Below are positions 48,932 to 58,593 of a DNA stretch of 64,000 nt, piece after piece. The stretch is from contig SFQZ01000029.1 of the NCBI GenBank assembly GCA_004562915.1, forward strand, positions 9,345 to 73,344, in the 5' to 3' direction. The stretch comes from a bacterium. GTDB lineage: Bacteria; Bacillota_A; Clostridia; Lachnospirales; Lachnospiraceae. Below the pieces are notes generated by a model. The model did not search any database, was not told where the DNA came from, and was given only the letters and a program-made list of their open reading frames with translations. The position numbers were made by a program, and so were the translations under genes. Positions within the stretch are counted from its first letter, which is position 1, and each line of letters begins with the position of its first letter.

Positions 48932-51562
48932 ATGAATGAAAAAATAGTATTGATTGACGGACACAGCATTTTAAACCGTGCATTTTATGGACTGCCGGAT
49001 CTGACAAACTCTGAAGGACTCCACACCAATGCCGTGTACGGATTTTTAAATATTATGACGAAGATACTGGAAGAAGAAAAACCTCAGTATCTGACCGTTG
49101 CATTTGATCTGCATGCGCCTACTTTTCGACATAAAATGTATGAAGCATATAAAGGTACGAGAAAACCTATGCCGGAGGAATTGCGTCAGCAGATCCCCCT
49201 GATCAAAGAAGTATTACAGGCAATGGGTGTGACTATCATTTCCCAGGAAGGGTATGAGGCAGATGATCTTCTCGGAACGATTGCGAGAAGAAGCGAAGCA
49301 AAAGGGATGGATGTCACCATTGTTTCCGGAGACCGTGATCTGCTTCAGCTTGCTACAGATAAAACACTGATACGTATCCCGAAGACACGGGGAGGAAAGA
49401 CGATTATTGAGGATTATCATACAGAGCAGGTTCTTGAGACTTACAAGGTGACACCACCGCAGATTATCGAATTGAAAGCACTGATGGGAGATACTGCAGA
49501 TAATATTCCGGGAATACCGGGAGTAGGTGAAAAAACAGCTGCAAAAATTATCGGGGAATACGGTTCTATAGAAAATGCTCATGAACATCTGGAAGAGATT
49601 AAGCCAAATAAAGCAAAAGAATCTCTCCGTGAGCACTATGATCTTGCGGTGCTTAGTAAAGAACTGGCAACCATCAACACAGACAGCCCCATTGCGTTTA
49701 AGTGGGAAGAAGCCCGTCTGGGAGAGTTGTATACATCAGATGCCTATGAATGGTTTAAGCGTCTTGATTTTAAGAATCTTCTGTCCCGTTTTGAAAAGAC
49801 AGAGACAAAAGAAAGTGTTCAATACCGTATTGTGGAGGAATTTGGAGAAGCTGAGAATATCTGGGAACAGGCGATAGGAGCACTGCAGTCAGGAGTTTCT
49901 CTGTTAGAAGGAAAAGAAGGTATTGTAGGAGCAGGTCTTTCCTTTGGAGAAAAACAGGTATATTATTTTCCTGTTTCCGGTTTTATGACAGGAAATTATC
50001 TGATCGGACAGATGGAACGTTTATTTGCAGCGGGCAATGCAGTAGGTACACCGGATATTAAGACGCTTCGGAAAAAAGTTAAGATAGAAGAACGGAGAGG
50101 TATCTTTGATCTGAGCATAGGGTGTTATCTTTTAAATCCTCTGAAGAATACGTATACCTATGATGATGCGGCAAAAGAATATCTGGGAGAGCAGCTTCCT
50201 TCCCGAGAAGAAGTTTTCCAGAACATAAAGCATCTTGAACTGTCACAGGTATCTGTAGAGCAGGCGGCTGCTTTTGCTGCATATCAGGCTTATGTGGCGG
50301 ATGCAGCACAGATTCCGGTAATGAAAGCTCTGGAAGAGACAGGGATGCTCTTGCTGTTCGAAGAAATCGAGATGCCTCTGGCGTTTACACTGGATGATAT
50401 GGAAAAAGAGGGAATCCTCGTAAAAGCAGAAGAACTGAAAGTATACGGCGATCAGCTGCAAGTGAGAATCAGTGAACTGGAGAAAAAAATATATGAACAG
50501 GCTGGTGAAACATTTAATATCAATTCTCCCAAACAGCTGGGAGTGATACTATTTGAAAAAATGGGAATGCCGGGAGGAAAGAAAACGAAAACCGGATATT
50601 CCACAGCGGCAGATGTGCTGGATAAACTGGCTCCGGAATATCCATTTGTGGCGGATATCCTTGAGTATCGACAGCTGACGAAGTTAAAATCCACCTATGC
50701 GGACGGTCTGGCTGCTTATATTGAAGCTGATGGCAGAATCCGATCCACATTTAACCAGACGATTACGGCAACAGGCAGAATCAGCAGTACGGAACCAAAT
50801 CTTCAGAATATTCCTGTGCGTATGGAACTGGGAAGAATGATAAGGAAAGTGTTTGTCCCAAAACCAGGGTTTGTATTTCTGGACGCGGATTATTCGCAGA
50901 TCGAACTCAGGGTGCTTGCTCATCTGTCAGGAGATGAGATGTTGATCAAAGCGTACAGAGAAGCACAGGATATTCACAGGATTACAGCTTCTCAGGTATT
51001 TCATATTCCTTTTGACGAGGTGACACCTCTGCAGCGGCGGAATGCAAAAGCTGTAAATTTCGGAATTGTATATGGTATCAGTTCTTTTGGACTGAGTCAG
51101 GATCTCAGTATTACACGGAAAGAAGCGGCACAGTATATTGAACAGTATTTTGCTACTTACCCGAAAATAAAGAGTTATCTGGACGGAGAAGTGGAAAAAG
51201 CAAAAAAAGACGGTTATATTACAACCATGTTTGGTCGGCGTCGGCCGGTGCCGGAGCTGAAATCCAGTAATTTTATGCAGCGCTCTTTTGGTGAGAGGGT
51301 AGCCATGAACTCACCGATACAGGGAACCGCAGCAGACATTATCAAGATAGCCATGGTACGTGTGAACAGAGCACTTCGGGAAGCAAACCTGAGATCCAGG
51401 CTGATCTTGCAGGTACATGACGAGCTTCTGATCGAGACTGCTGAGGAAGAAGTGGAAGTGGTGTCCGGCATTTTGGAGCGGGAGATGCGTCAGGCAGCAG
51501 ATCTGGCAGTACCTCTGGAAGTGGACATGCATACCGGAAGCGACTGGTATGAAGCAAAATGA
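48932..51562 (+). CDS. polA: DNA polymerase I
   Basis: PolA fills gaps and removes primers. The N-terminal 5'-3' exonuclease has LIDGHSILNRAFYGLP, EGYEADDLLGTIAR, SGDRDLLQLA and the helix-hairpin-helix GIPGVGEKTAAKII. The middle domain keeps the fold of the 3'-5' exonuclease but lacks its DxE metal residues, as in other Firmicutes. The polymerase domain has motif A FLDADYSQIELRVLAH, motif B RRNAKAVNFGIVYG and motif C LQVHDELLIE. The 876 residues are full length. coaE lies about 80 nt downstream. Confidence 0.97.
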   Translation: MNEKIVLIDGHSILNRAFYGLPDLTNSEGLHTNAVYGFLNIMTKILEEEKPQYLTVAFDLHAPTFRHKMYEAYKGTRKPMPEELRQQIPLIKEVLQAMGVTIISQEGYEADDLLGTIARRSEAKGMDVTIVSGDRDLLQLATDKTLIRIPKTRGGKTIIEDYHTEQVLETYKVTPPQIIELKALMGDTADNIPGIPGVGEKTAAKIIGEYGSIENAHEHLEEIKPNKAKESLREHYDLAVLSKELATINTDSPIAFKWEEARLGELYTSDAYEWFKRLDFKNLLSRFEKTETKESVQYRIVEEFGEAENIWEQAIGALQSGVSLLEGKEGIVGAGLSFGEKQVYYFPVSGFMTGNYLIGQMERLFAAGNAVGTPDIKTLRKKVKIEERRGIFDLSIGCYLLNPLKNTYTYDDAAKEYLGEQLPSREEVFQNIKHLELSQVSVEQAAAFAAYQAYVADAAQIPVMKALEETGMLLLFEEIEMPLAFTLDDMEKEGILVKAEELKVYGDQLQVRISELEKKIYEQAGETFNINSPKQLGVILFEKMGMPGGKKTKTGYSTAADVLDKLAPEYPFVADILEYRQLTKLKSTYADGLAAYIEADGRIRSTFNQTITATGRISSTEPNLQNIPVRMELGRMIRKVFVPKPGFVFLDADYSQIELRVLAHLSGDEMLIKAYREAQDIHRITASQVFHIPFDEVTPLQRRNAKAVNFGIVYGISSFGLSQDLSITRKEAAQYIEQYFATYPKIKSYLDGEVEKAKKDGYITTMFGRRRPVPELKSSNFMQRSFGERVAMNSPIQGTAADIIKIAMVRVNRALREANLRSRLILQVHDELLIETAEEEVEVVSGILEREMRQAADLAVPLEVDMHTGSDWYEAK

Positions 51563-51642
51563 GTTGTAGTCTTATCCCATTCGTTGGGGCTCATCATAAA
51601 TATAGATAAGCAGAGAGTAATGACAGGAAGGAGATACGGAGG

Positions 51643-52242
51643 ATGAAAGTAATCGGAGTGACCGGCGGTGTAGGAGCCGGAAAGAGCGAGATCTTAAATT
51701 ATATAGCAGATAACTGGAATGCTACGGTGGTAGAGGCTGATGAAGTGGGGTATCTGGTAATGAAACCGGGAAAATCCTGCTTTGCTCCCATCGTGGAACT
51801 GTTTGGACCGGGAATCCTTCAGGAGGATGGAACACTGGATCGGACAAGAATTGCTCAGATGGTGTTTGAAGATAAAAACCTTTTAGAAAAACTGAATGCC
51901 ATTGTCCATCCGGCAGTAAAAAAATACATACGGAAGGCGATTCAGCGGGAAGAAGAAAATGAAACGGATTTTTTCATCGTGGAAGCAGCTTTGTTAATTG
52001 AAGATAAATATGATGAAATTTGTGATGAACTGTGGTATATTTATGCAGATGAAGAAACCCGGACGGAGAGATTGAAGAAAAATCGAGGATATTCGGAAGA
52101 AAAAATAAAGAGTATCTTTGCCAATCAGCTCAGCGAGGATGAATTCAGCGAACACTGTGATTTTGAGATCGATAACAGTGGAGATTTTGAAGATACAAAA
52201 GAACAGATTATGCAAAGGATGCAGATGTATGAGACTATGTAG
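51643..52242 (+). CDS. coaE: Dephospho-CoA kinase
   Basis: CoaE phosphorylates dephospho-CoA, the last step of coenzyme A synthesis. The P-loop GVTGGVGAGKSEIL, the VVEADEVGY substrate motif, DRTRIAQMVF and HPAVKKYIRK are typical. The 199 residues match the family. AAGGAG precedes the ATG. The last 14 nt overlap the next gene, so translation is coupled. Confidence 0.95.
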   Translation: MKVIGVTGGVGAGKSEILNYIADNWNATVVEADEVGYLVMKPGKSCFAPIVELFGPGILQEDGTLDRTRIAQMVFEDKNLLEKLNAIVHPAVKKYIRKAIQREEENETDFFIVEAALLIEDKYDEICDELWYIYADEETRTERLKKNRGYSEEKIKSIFANQLSEDEFSEHCDFEIDNSGDFEDTKEQIMQRMQMYETM

Positions 52243-53026
52243 TATCGCCAGCGGAAGCAGCGGGAACTGTATCTATGTGGGGAGTGACGCTACAAATCTG
52301 CTGATTGACACAGGTATCAGCGGAAAAAAAGTAGAATTTGGACTGAATTCTCTGGATTTGACTACAAAAGATCTGAATGGTATTTTTGTGACGCATGAGC
52401 ATTCGGACCATATTAAGGGGCTTGGAGTCATTGCAAGAAAATGCGGTGTACCGATTTATGCAACATCAGGGACCATCAGGGCAATGAAAGAAAGTGGAAG
52501 CCTTGGTAAATTGCCGGAAGGGATTTTTCATGAGATTCAGGGAGACAGCGATTATCAGGTAGGAGATCTTACCATCCATCCCTTTCATATCTCTCATGAT
52601 GCGGCAGAGCCTGTGGGGTATCGGATTCATCAGGGAGAACATTCGGTAGGGATTGCCACGGATATGGGAGTGTATGATGAGTATATTGTGGATAATCTAA
52701 AGGGGCTGGATGCGCTTTTGCTGGAAGCAAATCATGATGTGAATATGCTCCAGGTGGGAAGTTATCCATATTATCTAAAAAGGAGAATCCTGGGTGAGAG
52801 GGGACATCTTTCCAATGAAACGGCCGGAAAGCTTCTCTGCCGCCTTCTCCACGACGGTATGAAGGATATATTGCTTGGTCATCTGAGTAAAGAAAATAAT
52901 TATGAAGCGTTGGCTTATGAGACAGTCTGTTCTGAGGTGACAATGGGAGACAATCCTTATAAAGCCAAAGATTTCCGGATTGCTGTTGCACATCGTGACA
53001 GTGCGTCAAAGGTTGTAGAATTGTAA
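52229..53026 (+). CDS. MBL-fold metallohydrolase (YycJ/WalJ-like)
   Basis: Residues from MRLCSIASGSSGNCIYVGSD show the WalJ/YycJ type of metallo-beta-lactamase fold, with the metal motif THEHSDHIKGL, a second histidine in HISHDAAEP, the aspartate in ATDMGVY and a late GHLSNETA and GHLSKENN. I start at the ATG inside the coaE end (52229), giving 265 residues. Relatives are thought to act as 5'-3' exonucleases in cell division or DNA repair. The coaE-linked position beside polA is consistent with DNA repair, but not proof. Confidence 0.9.
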   Translation: MRLCSIASGSSGNCIYVGSDATNLLIDTGISGKKVEFGLNSLDLTTKDLNGIFVTHEHSDHIKGLGVIARKCGVPIYATSGTIRAMKESGSLGKLPEGIFHEIQGDSDYQVGDLTIHPFHISHDAAEPVGYRIHQGEHSVGIATDMGVYDEYIVDNLKGLDALLLEANHDVNMLQVGSYPYYLKRRILGERGHLSNETAGKLLCRLLHDGMKDILLGHLSKENNYEALAYETVCSEVTMGDNPYKAKDFRIAVAHRDSASKVVEL

Positions 53027-53039
53027 AAGGAGAAAAATG

Positions 53040-53312
53040 ATGAAAAAAACAATTATTACCGTAGTAGGAAAAGACACAGTAGGAATTATTGCTAAAGTAT
53101 GCACATATCTTGCAGACAATCAGATCAATATTCTGGACATTTCACAGACAATCGTGGACGGATTTTTCAATATGATGATGATCACCGATACTGCAAAATG
53201 TGACAAAGGAACCGGAGAAATTGCTGAAGAACTGAAAAAACTCGGTGAAGAAATCGGCGTTGTGATCCGCTGCCAGCATGAAGATATATTCAATAAAATG
53301 CACAGAATCTAA
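53040..53312 (+). CDS. ACT domain protein (UPF0237)
   Basis: The 91 residues form one ACT domain (TIITVVGKDTVGIIAKVCTYLADNQINILDISQTIVDGFFNMMMI) and a helical tail. Such proteins bind small ligands, often amino acids, and sense them for a partner. It is paired with the PFL-family gene 24 nt downstream, an arrangement I recall in many Firmicutes. ATGATG at 53037 leaves the first codon ambiguous; GGAG spacing favours 53040. Confidence 0.9.
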   Translation: MKKTIITVVGKDTVGIIAKVCTYLADNQINILDISQTIVDGFFNMMMITDTAKCDKGTGEIAEELKKLGEEIGVVIRCQHEDIFNKMHRI

Positions 53313-53336
53313 TCGAAAAAGCGGAGGTTATGGCAA

Positions 53337-54701
53337 ATGATTAATATTTTTGAGGTAAATGAAACCAATAAAATGATTGAGCAGGAAAATCTGGATGTAC
53401 GTACCATTACTATGGGAATCAGCCTTCTGGATTGTATTGATTCTGATCTGCAGGAGGTAAACCGGAAAGTTTATGAAAAAATCACTACGCTGGCAAAAAA
53501 TCTTGTACAGACCGGAGAAGACATTTCCAAAGAATATGGCATTCCGATCGTTAATAAACGAATTTCCATTACTCCGATGGCACTGGTGGGTGGTGCTGCC
53601 TGTAAAACACCGGAGGATTTTCTGACATTGGCGCATACCCTGGATAAAGCGGCTAAGGAAGTGGGAGTTAACTTTATCGGCGGTTATTCTGCACTGGTAT
53701 CTAAGGGAATGACAAAGGCTGACGAGCTTTTGATCCGTTCTATACCGCAGGCTCTGGCTGAGACTGAGAGAGTATGTAGTTCTGTCAATCTTGGATCTAC
53801 AAAAACCGGAATTAATATGGATGCTGTTAAATTGATGGGCGAAATGGTGCTTGCCACAGCGGAGGCAACAAAAGAAAATGATTCTCTCGGTTGTGCGAAG
53901 CTTGTGGTGTTTTGTAATGCTCCGGATGATAATCCGTTTATGGCAGGTGCGTTCCATGGTGTGACAGAGGCAGATGCTATTATTAACGTAGGTGTCAGTG
54001 GACCGGGTGTGGTAAAATATGCATTGTCCAAGGTTCGCGGTCAGAATTTTGAAGTTCTGTGTGAGACGATTAAGAAGACGGCGTTTAAGATTACCCGAGT
54101 GGGTCAGCTGGTTGCACAGGAAGCATCCAGACGGTTGGGAATCCCATTCGGTATCGTCGATCTTTCTCTGGCTCCGACTCCGGCAATTGGAGATTCCGTA
54201 GCAGAGATTCTGGAAGAGATCGGTCTGGAGCGGGTAGGAGCACCGGGAACCACAGCAGCCCTTGCTATGCTGAATGATCAGGTGAAAAAAGGTGGTGTTA
54301 TGGCTTCTTCCTATGTGGGTGGACTGAGCGGAGCGTTTATTCCGGTTAGTGAAGATCAGGGAATGATCGATGCGGTAAATGCAGGAGCACTTACGCTGGA
54401 AAAACTGGAAGCTATGACCTGTGTCTGTTCCGTAGGACTTGATATGATTGCCATTCCGGGAGACACCAGTGCATCAACCATATCAGGTATCATTGCCGAT
54501 GAGATGGCAATTGGTATGGTCAACCAGAAAACTACCGCTGTCCGTGTGATTCCGGTAATCGGCAAGGGAGTGGGAGAGACAGTAGAGTTTGGCGGCCTTC
54601 TGGGTTATGCACCGGTCATGCCGGTAAATCAGTATAAGTGTGATGCATTTGTCAACAGAGGCGGAAGAATACCAGCTCCGATTCACAGCTTTAAAAACTG
54701 A
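53337..54701 (+). CDS. PFL-family protein (UPF0210/DUF711)
   Basis: The 454-residue protein resembles UPF0210: TITMGISLLDCIDSD, KRISITPMALVGGAACKTPEDF, FIGGYSALVSKGMTKADELLI, ETERVCSSVNLGSTKTGINMDAV, and GAPGTTAALAMLNDQVKKGG. The name PFL comes from a predicted pyruvate-formate-lyase-like fold, but the glycyl-radical motif is not evident. The function is unknown; coupling with the ACT protein suggests ligand-controlled activity. Confidence 0.92.
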   Translation: MINIFEVNETNKMIEQENLDVRTITMGISLLDCIDSDLQEVNRKVYEKITTLAKNLVQTGEDISKEYGIPIVNKRISITPMALVGGAACKTPEDFLTLAHTLDKAAKEVGVNFIGGYSALVSKGMTKADELLIRSIPQALAETERVCSSVNLGSTKTGINMDAVKLMGEMVLATAEATKENDSLGCAKLVVFCNAPDDNPFMAGAFHGVTEADAIINVGVSGPGVVKYALSKVRGQNFEVLCETIKKTAFKITRVGQLVAQEASRRLGIPFGIVDLSLAPTPAIGDSVAEILEEIGLERVGAPGTTAALAMLNDQVKKGGVMASSYVGGLSGAFIPVSEDQGMIDAVNAGALTLEKLEAMTCVCSVGLDMIAIPGDTSASTISGIIADEMAIGMVNQKTTAVRVIPVIGKGVGETVEFGGLLGYAPVMPVNQYKCDAFVNRGGRIPAPIHSFKN

Positions 54702-54705
54702 TGTT

Positions 54706-55959
54706 TTATAAAATGATAACAGGTTTTGAATACTCATGGATGAACGGCTTTTGGGTCTTTTCGCAGAGAACAGTCTCATAAAGATTGGAGATACGAGTAT
54801 TCTGTTTCAGGAGAGCAAGGCTTTTTGAATCAAGCACGCGGGAGGAATCCGCCAGCTTGGTCAGAAGAGGCAGCTCTCCTCTTTTTTTGATCTCGTGCAT
54901 AACTGGAGAAGCGCTGCGCCGAAATCCCAAAAGACGTGCATAACTCAATTCCGGAATCTCCCGAATATCCAGAAGCGCATGAAAAAGAGCCCTGCAGATT
55001 CGGGTATAGGTGATATCTTTCGTTTTGATCAGAGAAACAAATTGAGAAAAATTTTCGTATTGATCTCTTACGCTGAGCAATCGTCTGGACAGATCCTTAT
55101 TTATATCCTGAAATACTGTCAGTTTTTTTATATCGGAAGCCATGAGCATCCAGCGAATTAACAGAGAAAAATCCTGCTCTTCCAAAGTGTGTGAAAACCA
55201 GTCTTCAGATTTTATTAGAGAAAATATCTCACTGGGGAAACAGGAAGCGAAAAGGACATCTTCCTGTTCATTAGCACAGAAATTACGGATAGCGGAAGCA
55301 GAAGGATGATCGGCTCCCAGTGATGTATCGTGATAGCCTTTTCCTTCGCGGCGTACAGTAACCGGCTGAATCTGACTTTTTGTGCGATGCAAAGCCTTGC
55401 AATACTCGATTCCCAGAATATTATTTGGATGCATTAACAAATCTTTCGGAACAGAAAAATCAGCGGACCGGTCCGGAATTGCTTCCGGACAAAAAGATTC
55501 TGTGCGGAGAAATTCCGTAAGCGCGTGGGCTCTCGCAGCCGGAAAGGAGAGACCGGTTTTCAGATTCTCTTTAAGAAGCTGACGAAAAACTTCCGGTTCA
55601 TCTGCCAGAAGGTTTCCAATCGTGAGAAATGGACGGATATCGCCCAGTTCGCTGCCAAAGGAGAGATAGTCTACACATCCCAGTCCATTCAGAAGTTTAA
55701 CGCCGCTGTGGGCAAAATGTTCCGCACTCTGGCAGGAATGGGTAGCCGGAAGTTCAAATACAAGATCAGCACCGCCCAGCAGTGCCATTTTTGTACGTTG
55801 GTGTTTAGAAAGAAAGGCAGGTCCACCCCGCTGTATAAAATCACCGCTCATAACCACGATAATGAAATCAGCACCGGTGATTTCACGGGTTTTCCGGATG
55901 TGGTAAGCGTGTCCTGTGTGAAAAGGATTATATTCAGCAATGATTCCGGTAATTTTCAT
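54706..55959 (-). CDS. tmcAL: tRNA(Met) cytidine acetate ligase TmcAL
   Basis: TmcAL makes N4-acetylcytidine at the wobble base of elongator tRNA-Met from acetate and ATP. The nucleotidyltransferase-like N-terminus has GIIAEYNPFHTGHAYHIRKTRE and VVMSGDFIQRGGPAFLSKHQRTKMAL, then ADLVFELPATHSCQSAEHFA; the GADHPSASAIRNF motif follows. The 417 residues match the family. The start at 55957-55959 follows GAGGTG. It is transcribed divergently from pta-ackA, which also handle acetate; this is a suggestive coincidence. Confidence 0.93.
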   Translation of the reverse strand: MKITGIIAEYNPFHTGHAYHIRKTREITGADFIIVVMSGDFIQRGGPAFLSKHQRTKMALLGGADLVFELPATHSCQSAEHFAHSGVKLLNGLGCVDYLSFGSELGDIRPFLTIGNLLADEPEVFRQLLKENLKTGLSFPAARAHALTEFLRTESFCPEAIPDRSADFSVPKDLLMHPNNILGIEYCKALHRTKSQIQPVTVRREGKGYHDTSLGADHPSASAIRNFCANEQEDVLFASCFPSEIFSLIKSEDWFSHTLEEQDFSLLIRWMLMASDIKKLTVFQDINKDLSRRLLSVRDQYENFSQFVSLIKTKDITYTRICRALFHALLDIREIPELSYARLLGFRRSASPVMHEIKKRGELPLLTKLADSSRVLDSKSLALLKQNTRISNLYETVLCEKTQKPFIHEYSKPVIIL

Positions 55960-56071
55960 AAGTTTGCACCTCAAAAAATACACAAATTATTTCCCATATT
56001 CTAACAGGAAAAACCTTTAAAAACAAGGGTTTCCCACGCATATAAAAAGAACGTTAAAAAATTAACTAACC

Positions 56072-56150
56072 TTGTCATAAAAAAATAAACGAGTTATAAT
56101 TTTATATAACGAGTATAACCGATATTTGTGTCCCGGGATACGGATATCGG
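56072..56150 (+). promoter_or_regulatory. pta promoter and leader hairpin
   Basis: TTGTCA (56072-56077), 17 nt, TATAAT (56095-56100) is a good promoter. The leader then forms a long hairpin, CCGATAT (56119-56125) with ATATCGG (56144-56150), with a further inner stem around TCCCGGGA. No T-run follows, so it may stabilise the message rather than terminate it. Confidence 0.75.
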
Positions 56151-56214
56151 CTAAGGGGTAAACCTTTATGAAAACCTGCTGGTCAGGGGAAATAACGAAA
56201 GGAGTCATACAATC

Positions 56215-57210
56215 ATGGGATTTATTGACGTAATCAAAGCAAGAGCAAAAGCAAACAAAAAAGTAATTGTACTGCCGGAGACAGAAGACAGAAGAACTTA
56301 TGAAGCTACTGCACAGATCCTGAAAGAAGGTATTGCAGATGTAGTTCTGGTAGGAAGCGAAGAAGCTGTTAAAAAAGGAAGCGAAGGTCTGGATATTTCC
56401 GGAGCTAAGATCGTTGATCCTGCTACATCTGAAAAAACACAGGCCTATATCGACAAACTGGTTGAACTGAGAAGTAAAAAAGGTATGACACCGGAACAGG
56501 CAAAAGAGATTCTTCTGAATCAGTATCTGTATTATGGTGTTATGATGGTTAAGATGGGTGATGCAGACGGTATGGTATCCGGTGCATGCCATTCTACAGC
56601 AGATACACTGAGACCATGTCTGCAGATCTTGAAGACAAAACCGGGTACAAAACTGGTATCTGCTTTCTTCCTGATGGTAGTTCCGGATTGCGAGTATGGC
56701 GCTAATGGTACTTTCATTTTTGCTGATTCCGGTCTGAATCAGAATCCGAATCCGGAAGAACTGGCAGCTATCGCAGCTTCCTCTGCAGAATCCTTTAAAC
56801 TGTTGGTTGAAGAAGAGCCTGTTGTTGCTATGCTGTCCCACTCTACAAAGGGAAGTGCAAAACATGCAGATGTAGATAAAGTTGTAGAAGCTACAAGAAT
56901 CGCAAAAGAGCAGAATCCTGATCTGAAACTGGATGGAGAATTCCAGCTTGATGCAGCAATCGTACCAAGTGTTGGTGCTTCCAAAGCTCCGGGCAGCGAC
57001 GTTGCAGGAAAAGCAAATACATTGATCTTCCCGGATCTGGATGCAGGAAATATCGGATACAAACTGGTTCAGAGACTGGCAAAAGCAGAAGCTTACGGTC
57101 CTGTTACCCAGGGTATCGCAAAACCGGTTAACGATCTGTCCCGTGGATGTTCCGCAGAAGATATCGTTGGTGTTGTTGCCATCACAGCTGTTCAGTGTCA
57201 GGCTGAATAA
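56215..57210 (+). CDS. pta: Phosphate acetyltransferase
   Basis: Pta converts acetyl-CoA and phosphate to acetyl phosphate, the first step of acetate formation. The single-domain form has VIVLPETEDRRTYEAT, the DGMVSGACHSTADTLRPCLQIL active-site region, SAFFLMV, FADSGLNQNPNPEELAAIA, MLSHSTKGSAKH, and the C-terminal NTLIFPDLDAGNIGYKLVQRL, GPVTQGIAKPVNDLSRGC. The 331 residues match the short (class I) form. ackA follows after 23 nt. Confidence 0.97.
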   Translation: MGFIDVIKARAKANKKVIVLPETEDRRTYEATAQILKEGIADVVLVGSEEAVKKGSEGLDISGAKIVDPATSEKTQAYIDKLVELRSKKGMTPEQAKEILLNQYLYYGVMMVKMGDADGMVSGACHSTADTLRPCLQILKTKPGTKLVSAFFLMVVPDCEYGANGTFIFADSGLNQNPNPEELAAIAASSAESFKLLVEEEPVVAMLSHSTKGSAKHADVDKVVEATRIAKEQNPDLKLDGEFQLDAAIVPSVGASKAPGSDVAGKANTLIFPDLDAGNIGYKLVQRLAKAEAYGPVTQGIAKPVNDLSRGCSAEDIVGVVAITAVQCQAE

Positions 57211-57233
57211 TCATATTATTTGGAGGAAAAATA

Positions 57234-58424
57234 ATGAACGTATTAGTTATTAATTGTGGAAGCTCTTCTCTGAAATATCAGCTTATTAATTCAGATACAG
57301 AAGCAGTTCTGGCAAAAGGTCTCTGCGAAAGAATCGGTATTGACGGAAGACTGGTATATCAGAAAGCCGGCTGCGACAAAGAAATTACTGAAGCTCCTAT
57401 GCCGACCCATAAAGAAGCAATCCAGATGGTACTGGATGCTCTGACAAATGAAAAGACCGGTGCAATCAGCAGTCTGAAAGAAGTAAATGCTGTCGGACAT
57501 CGTGTCGTACATGGTGGAGAGAAGTTTGCTTCTTCCGTAGTGATCACAGACGAAGTAATTGCAGCGGTTGAAGAGTGTAATGATCTGGCACCTCTGCATA
57601 ATCCGGCAAACCTGATCGGTATTCGTGTCTGCAGCGAACTGATGCCTGGTGTACCACAGGTTGGTGTATTCGATACTGCTTTCCATCAGACCATGCCGCC
57701 AAAAGCATATCTGTATGGTCTGCCTCTGGAATATTATGAGAAATATAAAGTAAGAAGATATGGATTCCATGGAACCAGCCACAGCTTCGTTTCCAAACGG
57801 GCGGTTGAATTCCTGAGACTGGATCCGGAAAATTCAAAAGTTATCGTTTGCCATCTGGGCAACGGTTCCTCTATCAGTGCAGTAGTAAACGGTAAATGCG
57901 TAGATACTACTATGGGTCTTACCCCACTGGAAGGTGTTGTTATGGGAACCCGTTCCGGTAATATCGATCCGGCTATCATGGAGTTTATCGCAAAGAAAGA
58001 GGAACTTGATATTGCGGGAATCATGAATGTACTGAATAAAAAATCTGGTCTTCTGGGACTGTCAGGCGGACTGTCCAGCGACTTCCGTGATCTGAGTGAA
58101 GCAGCAGAAGGAGGCAACGAAGCAGCAGCTAATGCAATTGAAGTGCTTTGCTACGGTATTGCCAAATTTGTTGGCGGATATGTTGCGGCGATGAATGGTG
58201 TAGATGCAATTGTATTTACAGCAGGTATCGGTGAAAATGCATGTCTGGTACGTGAAAAAGTTGTAAGTTATCTGGGTTATCTGGGTATTGAACTTAATGC
58301 AGAAGCAAACGGAAAGAGAGGAGAAGAAATCGTGATTTCTACTTCTGATTCCAAAGTTAAGGTTGCAGTTATTCCTACCAATGAAGAACTTGCTATTTGC
58401 CGTGAAACTGTAGCTTTGGTATAA
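57234..58424 (+). CDS. ackA: Acetate kinase
   Basis: AckA converts acetyl phosphate and ADP to acetate and ATP, the main substrate-level energy step of fermentation. Seen are VLVINCGSSSLKYQLI, GHRVVHGGEKF, VFDTAFHQTMPP, RRYGFHGTSHSFVS with the catalytic histidine and arginine region, HLGNGSSISAV, GVVMGTRSGNIDPAI and FTAGIGENA. The 396 residues are typical. GGAGG lies upstream. Confidence 0.97.
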   Translation: MNVLVINCGSSSLKYQLINSDTEAVLAKGLCERIGIDGRLVYQKAGCDKEITEAPMPTHKEAIQMVLDALTNEKTGAISSLKEVNAVGHRVVHGGEKFASSVVITDEVIAAVEECNDLAPLHNPANLIGIRVCSELMPGVPQVGVFDTAFHQTMPPKAYLYGLPLEYYEKYKVRRYGFHGTSHSFVSKRAVEFLRLDPENSKVIVCHLGNGSSISAVVNGKCVDTTMGLTPLEGVVMGTRSGNIDPAIMEFIAKKEELDIAGIMNVLNKKSGLLGLSGGLSSDFRDLSEAAEGGNEAAANAIEVLCYGIAKFVGGYVAAMNGVDAIVFTAGIGENACLVREKVVSYLGYLGIELNAEANGKRGEEIVISTSDSKVKVAVIPTNEELAICRETVALV

Positions 58425-58462
58425 TCTGTATAGGTTAAGTTCACAGAATCTGATGATACGAT

Positions 58463-58485
58463 CCCCCTGACTGTTTGGTCAGGGG
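58463..58485 (+). terminator. Hairpin after ackA
   Basis: CCCCCTGAC pairs with GTCAGGGGG around TGTTTG... A T-run is weak (AAATTATT), so termination efficiency is uncertain. Confidence 0.65.
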
Positions 58486-58538
58486 GAAATTATTGAACAA
58501 ATAGGTGACAAAAAATTTAGCTTGTCAAGAAAAACAGG

Positions 58539-58567
58539 TTGACAAACCATATATGTTTCTGTATAAT
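58539..58567 (+). promoter_or_regulatory. Perfect sigma-A promoter for yceD-rpmF
   Basis: TTGACA (58539-58544), exactly 17 nt, TATAAT (58562-58567): both hexamers match consensus. The gene starts about 27 nt downstream, so the leader is short. Strong constitutive expression is expected for a ribosomal-protein operon. Confidence 0.93.
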
Positions 58568-58593
58568 TGGATGAGTGTGGTTAGGAGTAAATT

